64,000 nucleotides of DNA from contig NZ_CP077073.1 of the NCBI RefSeq assembly GCF_019139535.1, positions 3,872,501 to 3,936,500 on the forward strand. Reading direction: 5' to 3'. The notes beneath the pieces were generated by a model, which saw nothing but the letters and a program-made list of their open reading frames with translations, made no database searches and was not told the origin of the DNA. The position numbers and the translations under genes were made by a program. Positions 54,489 to 63,496 of this stretch are shown here, one piece after another; within the stretch, counting starts at the first letter, position 1, and every line of letters begins with the position of its first letter. This stretch comes from Pseudomonas muyukensis (GTDB lineage Bacteria > Pseudomonadota > Gammaproteobacteria > Pseudomonadales > Pseudomonadaceae).

Positions 54489-55763
54489 ATGAGCAACCGT
54501 CGCACTTTTCTCAAGCAGGCCAGCCTGCTCGCCGCCAGCCTGCCACTGCTGCCCCAGGCCCTGGCCGACACCGCCGCCAAGCCGTTGCGCGGCACCGACA
54601 AATGGCACAACCTGCGTGAGCTGTTCCCCCTGGACCCTGGCGTGGCGCACTTCGCCAACTTCCTGGTCACCGCCCACCCACGCCCGGTGCAGGCGGCCAT
54701 CGACCGCCACCGCGCCGACCTCGACCGCAACCCTGCCGCCCTGATGGACTGGGAAAGCCAGTACGAATGGCAGCGCGAGGACGAGGTGCGCGAGTGGGCC
54801 GCGCGCTACCTGGAGGTCGGCCCACGCCAGATCGCCCTCACCGGCAGCACCACCGAAGGCCTGGCGATGATCTATGGCGGCCTCAAGGTGGGCGCCGACC
54901 AGGAAATCCTGGTCACCGAGCACGAGCACTACTCCGCGCACAAGGCGCTGGCCTTTCGCAGCCAGCGCCAGGGTACCGCGGTACGCAAGATCCGCCTGTT
55001 CGACAACCCGTGGACGGTGTCCAGCGACCAGGTGCTGAGCACCCTGGACCAGGCCATCAAGCCCCACACCCGGGTGCTGGGCATGACCTGGGTGCACTCC
55101 GGCAGCGGGGTCAAGCTGCCGGTGGGCGAAATCGGCGAGCTGGTGCGCCGGCATAACCGTGAACGCAGCGAGGCCGAGCGCATCCTCTATGTCGTCGACG
55201 GCGTCCACGGCTTCGGCGTGGAGAACGCGCGTTTCGCCGATTTCAACTGCGACTACTTCATCGCCGGCACCCACAAGTGGATGTTCGGCCCGCGCGGCAC
55301 CGGGATCATCTGCGCCGCCTCCACCGGCATGGAGCACCTGGTGCCCACGGTCGCGACCTTCTCCCGCGACGAAGACTTCGCCACCATTATGACCCCCGGT
55401 GGCTACCACGCCTTCGAACACCGCTGGGCCACCGGCGAAGCCTTCAAGCTGCACCTGGAGCTGGGCAAGGCCGAGGTGCAGCAGCGCATCCACCAGCTCA
55501 ACAGCCTGCTCAAGGCACGCCTGAGCGAACACCGCCAGGTGCAGTTGGTGACCCCGCGCAGCGAACAATTTTCCGCCGGCTTCACCTTCTTCCGCCTCAA
55601 GGACCGCGACCCCGACGCCGTGGCTGCGCAGCTGTGCGCCAACAAGGTGATGTGCGACGCCGTGCACCGCGACGTCGGCCCGGTCATTCGCCTGGCCCCC
55701 AGCCTGCTCAACGATGAGCGCCAGATCGACCGGGCCATGTCCCTGATTACCCAGCAACTCTGA
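54489..55763 (+). CDS. pvdN: PvdN, Tat-exported PLP-dependent enzyme
   Basis: A 424-residue aminotransferase-fold (class V) enzyme with the twin-arginine leader MSNRRTFLKQASLLAASLPL and an A-x-A site near QALADTAA. The PLP-binding Lys is in AGTHKWMFGPRG (about 262), preceded by YVVDGVHGFGVE. PvdN converts the chromophore glutamate side chain to succinamide in the periplasm. ATG at 54489 begins the Tat signal; the frame is open upstream only by chance over pvdM. Confidence 0.93.
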   Translation: MSNRRTFLKQASLLAASLPLLPQALADTAAKPLRGTDKWHNLRELFPLDPGVAHFANFLVTAHPRPVQAAIDRHRADLDRNPAALMDWESQYEWQREDEVREWAARYLEVGPRQIALTGSTTEGLAMIYGGLKVGADQEILVTEHEHYSAHKALAFRSQRQGTAVRKIRLFDNPWTVSSDQVLSTLDQAIKPHTRVLGMTWVHSGSGVKLPVGEIGELVRRHNRERSEAERILYVVDGVHGFGVENARFADFNCDYFIAGTHKWMFGPRGTGIICAASTGMEHLVPTVATFSRDEDFATIMTPGGYHAFEHRWATGEAFKLHLELGKAEVQQRIHQLNSLLKARLSEHRQVQLVTPRSEQFSAGFTFFRLKDRDPDAVAAQLCANKVMCDAVHRDVGPVIRLAPSLLNDERQIDRAMSLITQQL

Positions 55764-55776
55764 ACAAGGCATCGCC

Positions 55777-56652
55777 ATGCATACCCCCCTGCACCGCCTC
55801 ACCCTGGCCGCCGTGCTGGCAGCCTGCAGCCTGCCGGCCCTGGCCGCACCGCCCGCCATCGTGCCCGGCACGGTATTTCGCGACTGCGACACGCTGTGTC
55901 CGGAAATGGTCGTAGTGCCCGCCGGCACCTTCGTCATGGGCACCCCCGCCGATGAAATGGGCCGCCAGGACGACGAAGGCCCGCAACACCCGGTGACCTT
56001 CGCCAAGCCCTTCGCCATCAGCCGCTTCCAGGTCACTGCCGGCGAGTGGGATGCCTACCTCAAGGCCTCCGGCGCCCGCATCGCCGACGGCGACGACCGC
56101 CCGGGCCGGCGCTGCACCGCGAGCAAGCCAAGTTATCCGCAGGGCCCGCGCCAGCCAGCCGTGTGCATGACCTACTTCGACGTACAGGACTACGTGGCCT
56201 GGCTGTCGCAAAAGACCGGCCACACCTACCGCATGGTCAGCGAAGCCCAGCGCGAATATGCCGCGCGCGGCGGCAGCAGCGGCCCGTTCCCCTTCGAACC
56301 CGACGCCAACTACCAGATCAGCCGGCACGCCAATGTCTACGGCCCCAAGGACGGCTTCAGCTTCAGCTCGCCGGTGGGCAGCTTCCCGGCCAACGCCTTC
56401 GGCGTGTACGACATGCATGGCAACGTCTACGAGTGGGTCGAGGACTGCGAGCACGATAGCTACGTCGGCGCCCCTGCCGATGGCAGCGCCTGGGGCCGGG
56501 CGAGCCGCGCGGCGGACAGCTGCAAGGTGGTGCAGATCCGTGGCAACGACTGGGGCGAGGCACCGATCTTCTCCCGTTCGGGCAACCGCAACGCCATGGT
56601 TCCGGGCAAGCCTGGCGACTGGCTGGGGGTGCGTATCGTGCGCGAGCTCTGA
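55777..56652 (+). CDS. pvdO: PvdO, formylglycine-generating-enzyme-like pyoverdine maturation protein
   Basis: A 291-residue SUMF1/FGE-fold protein with a signal peptide (MHTPLHRLTLAAVLAACSLP then ALAAPP). Family segments are MVVVPAGTFVMGTPADEMGR and FGVYDMHGNVYEWVEDC. PvdO carries out the last periplasmic oxidation of dihydropyoverdine to pyoverdine. It ends the pvdMNO unit, and the next gene has its own PvdS box. Confidence 0.93.
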   Translation: MHTPLHRLTLAAVLAACSLPALAAPPAIVPGTVFRDCDTLCPEMVVVPAGTFVMGTPADEMGRQDDEGPQHPVTFAKPFAISRFQVTAGEWDAYLKASGARIADGDDRPGRRCTASKPSYPQGPRQPAVCMTYFDVQDYVAWLSQKTGHTYRMVSEAQREYAARGGSSGPFPFEPDANYQISRHANVYGPKDGFSFSSPVGSFPANAFGVYDMHGNVYEWVEDCEHDSYVGAPADGSAWGRASRAADSCKVVQIRGNDWGEAPIFSRSGNRNAMVPGKPGDWLGVRIVREL

Positions 56653-56665
56653 GCCCGCCACCCGC

Positions 56666-56689
56666 TAAATTGTCCCCGCCGCTCCTCGT
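56666..56689 (+). promoter_or_regulatory. PvdS iron-starvation box before pvdA
   Basis: TAAAT (56666-56670), 16 bases, CGT (56687-56689), 71 bases before the pvdA ATG. Same form as the box before pvdM. Confidence 0.8.
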
Positions 56690-56760
56690 CCTATCGGTGT
56701 ACCCCCGCAGCCCGGGGTGAGCGCCAGTGGCCTCCCCCGCCACCTCAAGGAACCGATAGC

Positions 56761-58101
56761 ATGAGCCAGCCCCATTCCTCCCAGCAGGTCCACGACCTCA
56801 TCGGCGTGGGCTTCGGCCCTTCCAACCTGGCCCTGGCCATCGCGTTGGAAGAGCTTGCCGAAACCCACGGCCACGCCCTCGACGCGCTGTTCATCGACAA
56901 GCAGAGCGACTATCGCTGGCACGGCAACACCCTGGCCACCCAGAGCGAGCTGCAGATTTCCTTCCTCAAGGACCTGGTTTCGCTGCGCAACCCCACCAGC
57001 CCCTACAGCTTCGTCAACTACCTGCACCAGAAGCAGCGCCTGGCCGACTTCATCAACCTCGGCACCTTCTACCCCTGCCGCCTGGAGTACAACGACTACC
57101 TGCGCTGGGCCGCCGAGCACTTCGCCACCCAGGCCTGCTATGGCGAGGAAGTGGTGCGCATCGAGCCGGTACTGGAGGCTGGCAAGGTGCATCAGTTGCG
57201 GGTGATCGCCCGTGATGCCGCAGGCCGTGAACACGCCCGCCTGAGCCGCGCGGTGGTGGTTGGCAGCGGCGGTACGCCCAAGGTGCCGGACAGTTTCCGC
57301 GCCTTCAAGGACGACCCACGGGTGTTCCACCACTCCAGCTACCTGAGCAGCCTGGCGACCTTGCCGTGCAACCAGGGCAAGCCGATGCGCATCGCCATCG
57401 TCGGCTCAGGGCAGAGCGCCGCCGAAGCCTTCATCGACCTCAACGACAGCTTCCCGTCGGTCAAGGTCGACATGATCGTGCGCGCCACCGCGCTCAAGCC
57501 CGCCGACGACAGCCCGTTCGTCAACGAGATCTTCGCCCCGGACTACACCGACCTGGTGTTCAACCAGGACCAGGCCGAGCGCCAGAAACTGATCGGCGAA
57601 TACCACAACACCAATTACTCGGTGGTCGACATCGACCTGCTCGAGCGCATCTACGGCATTCTCTATCGGCAGAAGGTCGCCCACCAGTATCGCCATGCCG
57701 TGCTCTGCCGCCGCCAGGTGCAGGCCGCCACCGCCACCGCCGAAGGCATCGAGTTGACCCTGCAGGACCTGGCCACCCACCAGTCGCAGACCCATCGCTA
57801 CGATGCGGTGATCCTCGCCACCGGCTACGAACGCCGCTCGCACCGCGACCTGCTGGCGCCGCTGCAAGGCTACCTGGAGGACTTCAGCGTCGCCCGCGAC
57901 TACCGGGCGCTGGCCAACAGCGAGCTGCTGACGCCGGTGTACCTGCAGGGCTTCTGCGAAACCAGCCACGGCCTGAGCGACACCCTGCTCTCGGTACTGC
58001 CAAACCGCGCCGCGGAAATTGGCGAGTCGCTGTATGCCGCGCTCGCAGACGCCGAGCATGCCCTCCCCACCCACCCGACCAGCGCCCTGATCGGCGCATA
58101 A
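56761..58101 (+). CDS. pvdA: L-ornithine N5-monooxygenase PvdA
   Basis: A 446-residue flavoprotein: FAD motif IGVGFGPSNLALAIALEE (about 14-31), NADPH motif IAIVGSGQSAAEAFIDL (about 211-227) and the C-terminal ATGYERR. It hydroxylates ornithine at N5 for the hydroxamate ligands of pyoverdine. AAGGAACC lies before the ATG. It is probably cotranscribed with pvdE, 14 bases on. Confidence 0.95.
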   Translation: MSQPHSSQQVHDLIGVGFGPSNLALAIALEELAETHGHALDALFIDKQSDYRWHGNTLATQSELQISFLKDLVSLRNPTSPYSFVNYLHQKQRLADFINLGTFYPCRLEYNDYLRWAAEHFATQACYGEEVVRIEPVLEAGKVHQLRVIARDAAGREHARLSRAVVVGSGGTPKVPDSFRAFKDDPRVFHHSSYLSSLATLPCNQGKPMRIAIVGSGQSAAEAFIDLNDSFPSVKVDMIVRATALKPADDSPFVNEIFAPDYTDLVFNQDQAERQKLIGEYHNTNYSVVDIDLLERIYGILYRQKVAHQYRHAVLCRRQVQAATATAEGIELTLQDLATHQSQTHRYDAVILATGYERRSHRDLLAPLQGYLEDFSVARDYRALANSELLTPVYLQGFCETSHGLSDTLLSVLPNRAAEIGESLYAALADAEHALPTHPTSALIGA

Positions 58102-58115
58102 GGCCCCTAGACGTC

Positions 58116-59762
58116 ATGAGCAAGCAAACCCGCGGCGCGCTGCGTGAACTCTTCGTCCTGCTGCGCCCGTACTGGGCGCAAGTGGTCACGGCCATTGTCC
58201 TGGGCATGGTCGGCGGCCTCAGCGTCACGCTGCTGCTGGCGACCATCAATGACGGCCTGCACAGCGAAACCGGCCCAGGGCCGGCACTGTTCGCGGCATT
58301 CGCCGGCTTGTGCCTGGTCGCCCTGCTCGGCTCGATCCTGTCGGACATCGGTACCAACCGCGTCGGCCAGCAGGTCATCGCCAGCCTGCGCAAGGACCTC
58401 GGCGCCAAGGTCCTCAGCGCGCCGATCGCACAGATCGAGCGCTACCGCAGCCACCGCCTGATCCCGGTGCTGACCCACGACATCGACACCATCAGCTCGT
58501 TCGCCTTCGCCTTCGCGCCCATGGCGATCTCACTGACCGTCACCCTCGGCTGCCTCGGCTACCTGGCCATGTTGTCATGGCCGATGTTCCTGCTGATGCT
58601 GCTGGCCATCGGTGTCGGCACCGCCATCCAGTACAGCGCGCGCAACCGCGGCATCAAGGGTTTCATCGCCGCGCGCGAGGCCGAGGACGAACTGCAAAAG
58701 CACTACAGCGCCATCGCCGAGGGCGCCAAGGAGCTGCGCATCCACCGCCCGCGGCGCCAGCGCATGCTGCAGGACAACATCCAGCGCACCGCCGACCATA
58801 TTCGCGACACCCAGGTGCGCTCGATCAACACCTTCGTCATCGCCAAGAGTTTCGGCTCCATGCTGTTTTTCGTGGTCATCGGCCTGGCCATCGGCCTGCA
58901 GGCCTACTGGCCGAGCACCGACAAGGCAGTGATGAGCGGCTTCGTGCTGGTGCTGCTGTACATGAAGGGGCCCCTGGAGCACCTGGTCAGCACCCTGCCG
59001 ATCGTCAGCCGCGCGCAGATCGCGTTCCGGCGCATCGCCGAGCTGTCCGAACAATTCTCCTCGCCCGAGCCGCACCTGCTGCAGGCGCCGACCCGCCCAG
59101 GGCGACAGATCCGCAGCCTGCAACTGCGCGGCGTGCGCCACAGCTACCCCAGCGTCGATGGCCGGGCGCCGTTCGAGCTGGGGCCGATCGATTTGCACAT
59201 CGACCAGGGCGAGATCGTCTTCATCGTCGGCGACAACGGCTGCGGCAAGACCACCCTGATCAAGCTGCTGCTCGGGCTGTACCCCACCCAGGCCGGCAGC
59301 ATCCTGCTCGACGGCCAGCCGGTCACCGACCAGAACCGCGACGACTATCGCCAGCTGTTCACCACGGTGTTCGCCGACTATTACCTGTTCGAACAGTTGG
59401 TCGACCCCGACCAGCAGGTCCCCGAGCAGGCGGCGGGTTACCTGGAGCGCCTGGAGATCAGCCACAAGGTGAGCATCCGCGATGGCGCCTTCAGCACCAC
59501 CGACCTGTCCACCGGGCAACGCAAGCGCCTGGCCCTGCTCAACGCCTGGATCGAGGAACGGCCGATCCTGGTGTTCGACGAATGGGCCGCCGACCAGGAC
59601 CCGACCTTCCGGCGCATCTTCTATACCGAGCTGCTGCCCGATCTCAAGCGCCTGGGCAAGACCATCATCGTGATCTCCCACGACGACCGTTACTTCGACA
59701 TCGCCGATCAGCTGGTCAGCATGAAGAACGGCCAGCTGACCTGCGCTCGCGCGCTGGCTTGA
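58116..59762 (+). CDS. pvdE: PvdE, pyoverdine precursor ABC exporter
   Basis: A 548-residue fused ABC transporter (SyrD/cyclic-peptide exporter type) with six N-terminal membrane helices (to about 300) and the ATPase domain: Walker A GDNGCGKTTLIK (about 373), signature LSTGQRKRLALL, Walker B PILVFDEWAADQDP. It moves ferribactin from cytoplasm to periplasm, where PvdM/N/O act. The ATG lies 14 bases after pvdA. Confidence 0.94.
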   Translation: MSKQTRGALRELFVLLRPYWAQVVTAIVLGMVGGLSVTLLLATINDGLHSETGPGPALFAAFAGLCLVALLGSILSDIGTNRVGQQVIASLRKDLGAKVLSAPIAQIERYRSHRLIPVLTHDIDTISSFAFAFAPMAISLTVTLGCLGYLAMLSWPMFLLMLLAIGVGTAIQYSARNRGIKGFIAAREAEDELQKHYSAIAEGAKELRIHRPRRQRMLQDNIQRTADHIRDTQVRSINTFVIAKSFGSMLFFVVIGLAIGLQAYWPSTDKAVMSGFVLVLLYMKGPLEHLVSTLPIVSRAQIAFRRIAELSEQFSSPEPHLLQAPTRPGRQIRSLQLRGVRHSYPSVDGRAPFELGPIDLHIDQGEIVFIVGDNGCGKTTLIKLLLGLYPTQAGSILLDGQPVTDQNRDDYRQLFTTVFADYYLFEQLVDPDQQVPEQAAGYLERLEISHKVSIRDGAFSTTDLSTGQRKRLALLNAWIEERPILVFDEWAADQDPTFRRIFYTELLPDLKRLGKTIIVISHDDRYFDIADQLVSMKNGQLTCARALA

Positions 59763-59806
59763 AAAAATTTATCCGGTTTTGGCCTGAAGACGCGTCATAC
59801 AAAAAA

Positions 59807-59825
59807 GAAAATCATTCTCATATAT
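59807..59825 (+). promoter_or_regulatory. Fur-box-like sequence before fpvA
   Basis: GAAAATCATTCTCATATAT matches about 11 of 19 positions of the Fur consensus, mainly the left two hexamers, 22 bases before the fpvA start. No TAAAT-N16-CGT element was found in this gap, so iron control may be by Fur or by read-through from pvdE. Confidence 0.4.
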
Positions 59826-59846
59826 GCCAATACCTAGGAGCACGCT

Positions 59847-62306
59847 TTGAGTAACGCACCTCGCCTCTCCCCCCTGGCCCGGGCACTGGTCTTGCGCCGC
59901 ACCCTGTGCGCCCCGCTGGGTCTGGCGGCAAGCCTCGGCGCAGCCACCCTGGGTCTGCCCCTGCAGGCCCAGGCGCAGACGGTCGATTTCAACATCCCGT
60001 CGCAGTCCCTCGATAGCGCGCTGCGGGCATTCGCTACCCAGGCCGACCTGCAGATCCTGTACAGCCCCGAAGACGTCCAGGGCCTGCGCAGCAGTGCCCT
60101 GGTCGGCCCGCGGGAACCTGCCCAAGGCATTGCCGAACTGCTGCGTGGCACCAGCGTGCGCTACAACCTCAACGGCAACGTGCTGACCCTGCATGCCAAG
60201 GCCGACGGCAGCGGCCTGACCCTGGACGCCACCAACATCAGCAGCACCGCGCTGGGCTCGACCACCGAGGGTACCGGTTCCTACACCACCGGCGCGACCA
60301 GCACCGCCACCAAGATGAACCTGTCCCTGCGCCATACGCCGCAGTCGGTCAGCGTGATCACCCGCCAGCAGATCGAGGACCAGGGCCTGCTGAGCATCGC
60401 CGACGTGCTCAACCAGACGCCGGGCGTGACCGTCAGCCAGGACAACACCGAGGTCAATTCTTTCTATGCCCGCGGTTTCGAAATCACCAACTTTCAGTTC
60501 GACGGCCTGCCCAGCCTGAGCACCAACGCACCGCTGCGGGACAACTATGGGCTGATCGGCACCTCCATCTACGACCGCATCGAAGTGCTGCGCGGCTCGG
60601 CCGGCCTGCTCAACGGCACCGGCTACCCTTCTGGGGTGGTCAACTTCGTGCGCAAGCGCCCGACCGCCGACTTCCAGGGGCATGTCACCGCCGGTGCCGG
60701 CACCTGGGACCAGTACCGCACCGAGGTGGACCTGTCCGGCCCGCTCAACGACAGCAAGAACCTGCGTGGGCGCATGGTCGCCGCCACCCAGGAAAGCGGC
60801 AGCTACATCGACTACCTCAAGCGTGAAGACCACGTTTTCTACGGCATCCTCGAGGCGGACCTGAACGACAGCACCACCGTCGCCTTCGGCATGGACTACC
60901 AAAATGGCCACGCCAACGGCTCGACCAACTCCAACCTGCCGGCGTTCTACACCAATGGCCAGACCGTCAAGCCTTCGCGCTCGACCAACTCTGGCGCCAA
61001 GTGGGCCTACAGCGACACCGAGACCCAGCGCTTCTTCACCAGCCTCGAGCATCACCTGGCCAACGACTGGCTGATCAAGATGGAGGCCAACTTTCGCCGT
61101 TACGACGTGGACAACATGACCTCCACGGCCAACGGCCAGATCAACCCGGTGGACAACTCGGCCACAGGTTTCACCAGCAAGTACTATTCCACCTCCAAGG
61201 AACTGGACTTCGCCGCCTACGCCAACGGCCCGTTCGAGCTGTTCGGCCGCACCCACGAGATGGTCATGGGGGTGAACTGGGCGCGCAACGAAAACGAGTC
61301 GGCGACCATTTCCTACGGCAGCTATCGCATCAACAATTTCTTCAACTGGGACAACAACCCGACCAAGCCGACCAAGCCGCTGTACACCGTCCCCTACGAC
61401 ACCGTGGCCCGCGAACGCGCGGCCTATGCCGCGGCGATCTTCAAGCCCACCGATGACCTGAACGTGATCCTCGGCACCCGGGTCACCGACTACTACTGGA
61501 ACCAGGATGGCGTGATCCCACCGCTGCCCCGGCCCAACGTGCACTACAACACCCGCGACAGCGGCGTGGTGACGCCGTATGCCGGCATCACCTACGACCT
61601 GGACGAGCACCACACGGTCTATGCCAGCTACGCCGATATCTTCAAGCCGCAACCGTTCAACCCGGACCGCAACGGCGCGCCGATCGACCCGCTGACCGGT
61701 GAGAGCTACGAGCTGGGCATCAAGGGCGAGTACTTCGATGGCCGCCTCAATGCCAGCCTGGCGGTATTCGCCTCCGAACAGGACAACGTCGCCGAGGCCG
61801 ACGGCCTGCGCGTGGATGTGCCCAATGCCACGGCCTATCGCGCAGCGTCCGGCGTTTCCACCCGCGGCTTCGAGGTCGAGGTGTCCGGCGAGCTGATGCC
61901 CGACTGGAACGTGCATGGCGGCTACACCTACCGTCACTCCGAAGACAAGGACGGCAAAAAGGTCAGCACCACCCAGCCTGAGCAGATGCTGCGCATGGTC
62001 ACCACCTACCGCCTGCCGGGTGCGTTCAACCGCATGACCGTGGGCGGCAACATCTCCTGGCAGAGCAAGATCTACTACGACACCACCCTGGGTTACGCGC
62101 CCAACGCCATCGACGCCCACTTCGAGCAGAAGCCCTACACCCTGGTGGGGCTGATGGCCGCGTATGACTTCAGCGACAACCTGCGTGGCAACCTCAACGT
62201 GAACAACCTCACCGACCGCAAGTACTTCAGCGGCATGGGCAGCTACACCTCGACCTTCTACGGCGAACCGCGCAACATCATGGCGAGCTTGAAATACTCG
62301 TTCTGA
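59847..62306 (+). CDS. fpvA: FpvA-like TonB-dependent ferric-pyoverdine receptor with signalling domain
   Basis: An 819-residue outer membrane receptor. Leader ending LQAQAQT, then an STN/secretin signalling domain (VDFNIPSQSLDSALRAFATQ at about 46-65), a TonB-box region near LTLDATNIS, plug (MNLSLRHTPQSVSVITRQQI, about 155-174) and a 22-strand-type barrel ending in LKYSF. The signalling domain implies an anti-sigma/ECF pair (FpvR with PvdS/FpvI) outside the window. Start TTG with AGGAG six bases upstream; the only near ATG is closed by TAG. Confidence 0.93.
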   Translation: MSNAPRLSPLARALVLRRTLCAPLGLAASLGAATLGLPLQAQAQTVDFNIPSQSLDSALRAFATQADLQILYSPEDVQGLRSSALVGPREPAQGIAELLRGTSVRYNLNGNVLTLHAKADGSGLTLDATNISSTALGSTTEGTGSYTTGATSTATKMNLSLRHTPQSVSVITRQQIEDQGLLSIADVLNQTPGVTVSQDNTEVNSFYARGFEITNFQFDGLPSLSTNAPLRDNYGLIGTSIYDRIEVLRGSAGLLNGTGYPSGVVNFVRKRPTADFQGHVTAGAGTWDQYRTEVDLSGPLNDSKNLRGRMVAATQESGSYIDYLKREDHVFYGILEADLNDSTTVAFGMDYQNGHANGSTNSNLPAFYTNGQTVKPSRSTNSGAKWAYSDTETQRFFTSLEHHLANDWLIKMEANFRRYDVDNMTSTANGQINPVDNSATGFTSKYYSTSKELDFAAYANGPFELFGRTHEMVMGVNWARNENESATISYGSYRINNFFNWDNNPTKPTKPLYTVPYDTVARERAAYAAAIFKPTDDLNVILGTRVTDYYWNQDGVIPPLPRPNVHYNTRDSGVVTPYAGITYDLDEHHTVYASYADIFKPQPFNPDRNGAPIDPLTGESYELGIKGEYFDGRLNASLAVFASEQDNVAEADGLRVDVPNATAYRAASGVSTRGFEVEVSGELMPDWNVHGGYTYRHSEDKDGKKVSTTQPEQMLRMVTTYRLPGAFNRMTVGGNISWQSKIYYDTTLGYAPNAIDAHFEQKPYTLVGLMAAYDFSDNLRGNLNVNNLTDRKYFSGMGSYTSTFYGEPRNIMASLKYSF

Positions 62307-62324
62307 GGCTTCAGGCAAAATGAA

Positions 62325-62359
62325 AGGCGGTGGACCTGTGGGTCTACCGCCTTTTTTTT
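62325..62359 (+). terminator. Intrinsic terminator after fpvA
   Basis: A 12-bp stem AGGCGGTGGACC-TGTG-GGTCTACCGCCT (one G-T) followed by eight T. It ends the rightward pvdA-pvdE-fpvA transcription. Confidence 0.92.
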
Positions 62360-62395
62360 ATGCATGGTCAACTTGGCACCAGGCGCTGCCGATGT

Positions 62396-62452
62396 GCGCC
62401 GGCAAGCCGGCTCCTGCGGGTTGCAGGAGCCAACCTGGCTGGCGAACCAGGC
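62396..62452. repeat. Inverted REP pair
   Basis: GTGCGCCGGCAAGCCGGCTC and, after a short CTGCGGGTTGCAG loop, GGAGCCAACCTGGCTGGCGA form two facing REPs. They separate the fpvA terminator from the convergent esterase gene. Confidence 0.75.
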
Positions 62453-62468
62453 GCCGGGGTGGATCGCA

Positions 62469-63425
62469 CTAACGGTTCCAGGCAGCATTCAAGTCGGCGC
62501 ACAAGGCCTGGTAGATGACAGCGACCTCGCTGACCACACTCCCCAGGCGCAGGAAGTCATGGGTCAACCCAGGGTAGTCGCGCACGGTCACCGGCACCCC
62601 GGCCGCGCGCAGGTGCTCGGCATAGGCGCGCCCCTCGTCCACCAGCGGGTCATGCCCGGCCAGGGCGATCACCGTCGGTGCCAGCGCCGCGGGAACCGTG
62701 CCCAGCAACGGCGAAAAACGCGGGTCCTGGCGGTCCTCCACGGTCCTGGCGTAGTGGTTGTAGAACCAATCCAGAGTGTCGCTCTCGAGCAGGTAGCCCT
62801 CGGCGAACAACTCCATCGAGGCGCTGCGCCGCGAGGCGTCGGCCACCGGGTAGCACAGCACCTGCACGCGCGGCTGCAGGCCCTGCCCAGTAGCGGCCGC
62901 CCCCGCGGCCAGCACGCAGGCCAAGGTGGCCCCCACGCTGTCGCCGGCGAAGGCTACCCGCTCCAGGTCCACGCCCAGGGCCTGAGCCTGGCCGGCCAGC
63001 CAGGCCAGCACATCTTCGCCATCCTCCAACGGCTGCGGGAAACGGTGCTCCGGCGCCAGGCGATAACCCACCGAAAGCACCGCGCAGTCGGCACCGGCGG
63101 CGAACTCGCGGCAGACCCCGTCATGGGAGTCGAGGCTGCCCACCACGTAGCCGCCACCATGGAAGTACACCAGCAGCGGCAGTCGCTCACCGGCGCGCCG
63201 TTGCGGGCGGTAGAGGCGCGAGGACAAGACCGCGCCATCGCGGCTGACGCAGCTCAGGGCCTGGCTGTCGATACCGGCCGGCAGCGGCCAGCGCAGTTGC
63301 TCGGTGGTCTTGTCGAACAGCGCCCGCGCCTGTGCGGGCGCTAGTTGGTGAAACGGCAGGTCGAGGGGGCCACGGGCCTGCTCGGCCAGGTCGAGAAAAT
63401 CGCCGAGATCGGGATGCAGGGACAT
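62469..63425 (-). CDS. Alpha/beta hydrolase, hormone-sensitive-lipase-type esterase
   Basis: A 318-residue HSL-family hydrolase. The oxyanion motif is YFHGGGYVVGS (about 88-98), the nucleophile FAGDSVGATLA (Ser about 161), the Asp in GHDPLVDEG and the His in GLTHDFLR. It lies 71 bases after the NRPS stop on the same strand. It could act on the siderophore precursor, for example as an external thioesterase or acyl-esterase, but HSL enzymes are not typical NRPS thioesterases, so the link is only positional. The start MSLHPDLGDF is preferred to a Met five codons upstream. Confidence 0.87.
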   Translation of the reverse strand: MSLHPDLGDFLDLAEQARGPLDLPFHQLAPAQARALFDKTTEQLRWPLPAGIDSQALSCVSRDGAVLSSRLYRPQRRAGERLPLLVYFHGGGYVVGSLDSHDGVCREFAAGADCAVLSVGYRLAPEHRFPQPLEDGEDVLAWLAGQAQALGVDLERVAFAGDSVGATLACVLAAGAAATGQGLQPRVQVLCYPVADASRRSASMELFAEGYLLESDTLDWFYNHYARTVEDRQDPRFSPLLGTVPAALAPTVIALAGHDPLVDEGRAYAEHLRAAGVPVTVRDYPGLTHDFLRLGSVVSEVAVIYQALCADLNAAWNR

Positions 63426-63496
63426 GTCATGGAGTTCCAATCAGAAAATGAAGGGGGCGTGACGGCCACGCAGCCGCCGTCACGCCTGGCGCCGAA

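Noticed and set aside
59769..62318. 849-codon open frame on the minus strand opposite fpvA
   Set aside because: fpvA has clear TonB-receptor domains, ribosome binding site and terminator; the opposite frame is a high-GC antisense shadow with no recognisable motif.
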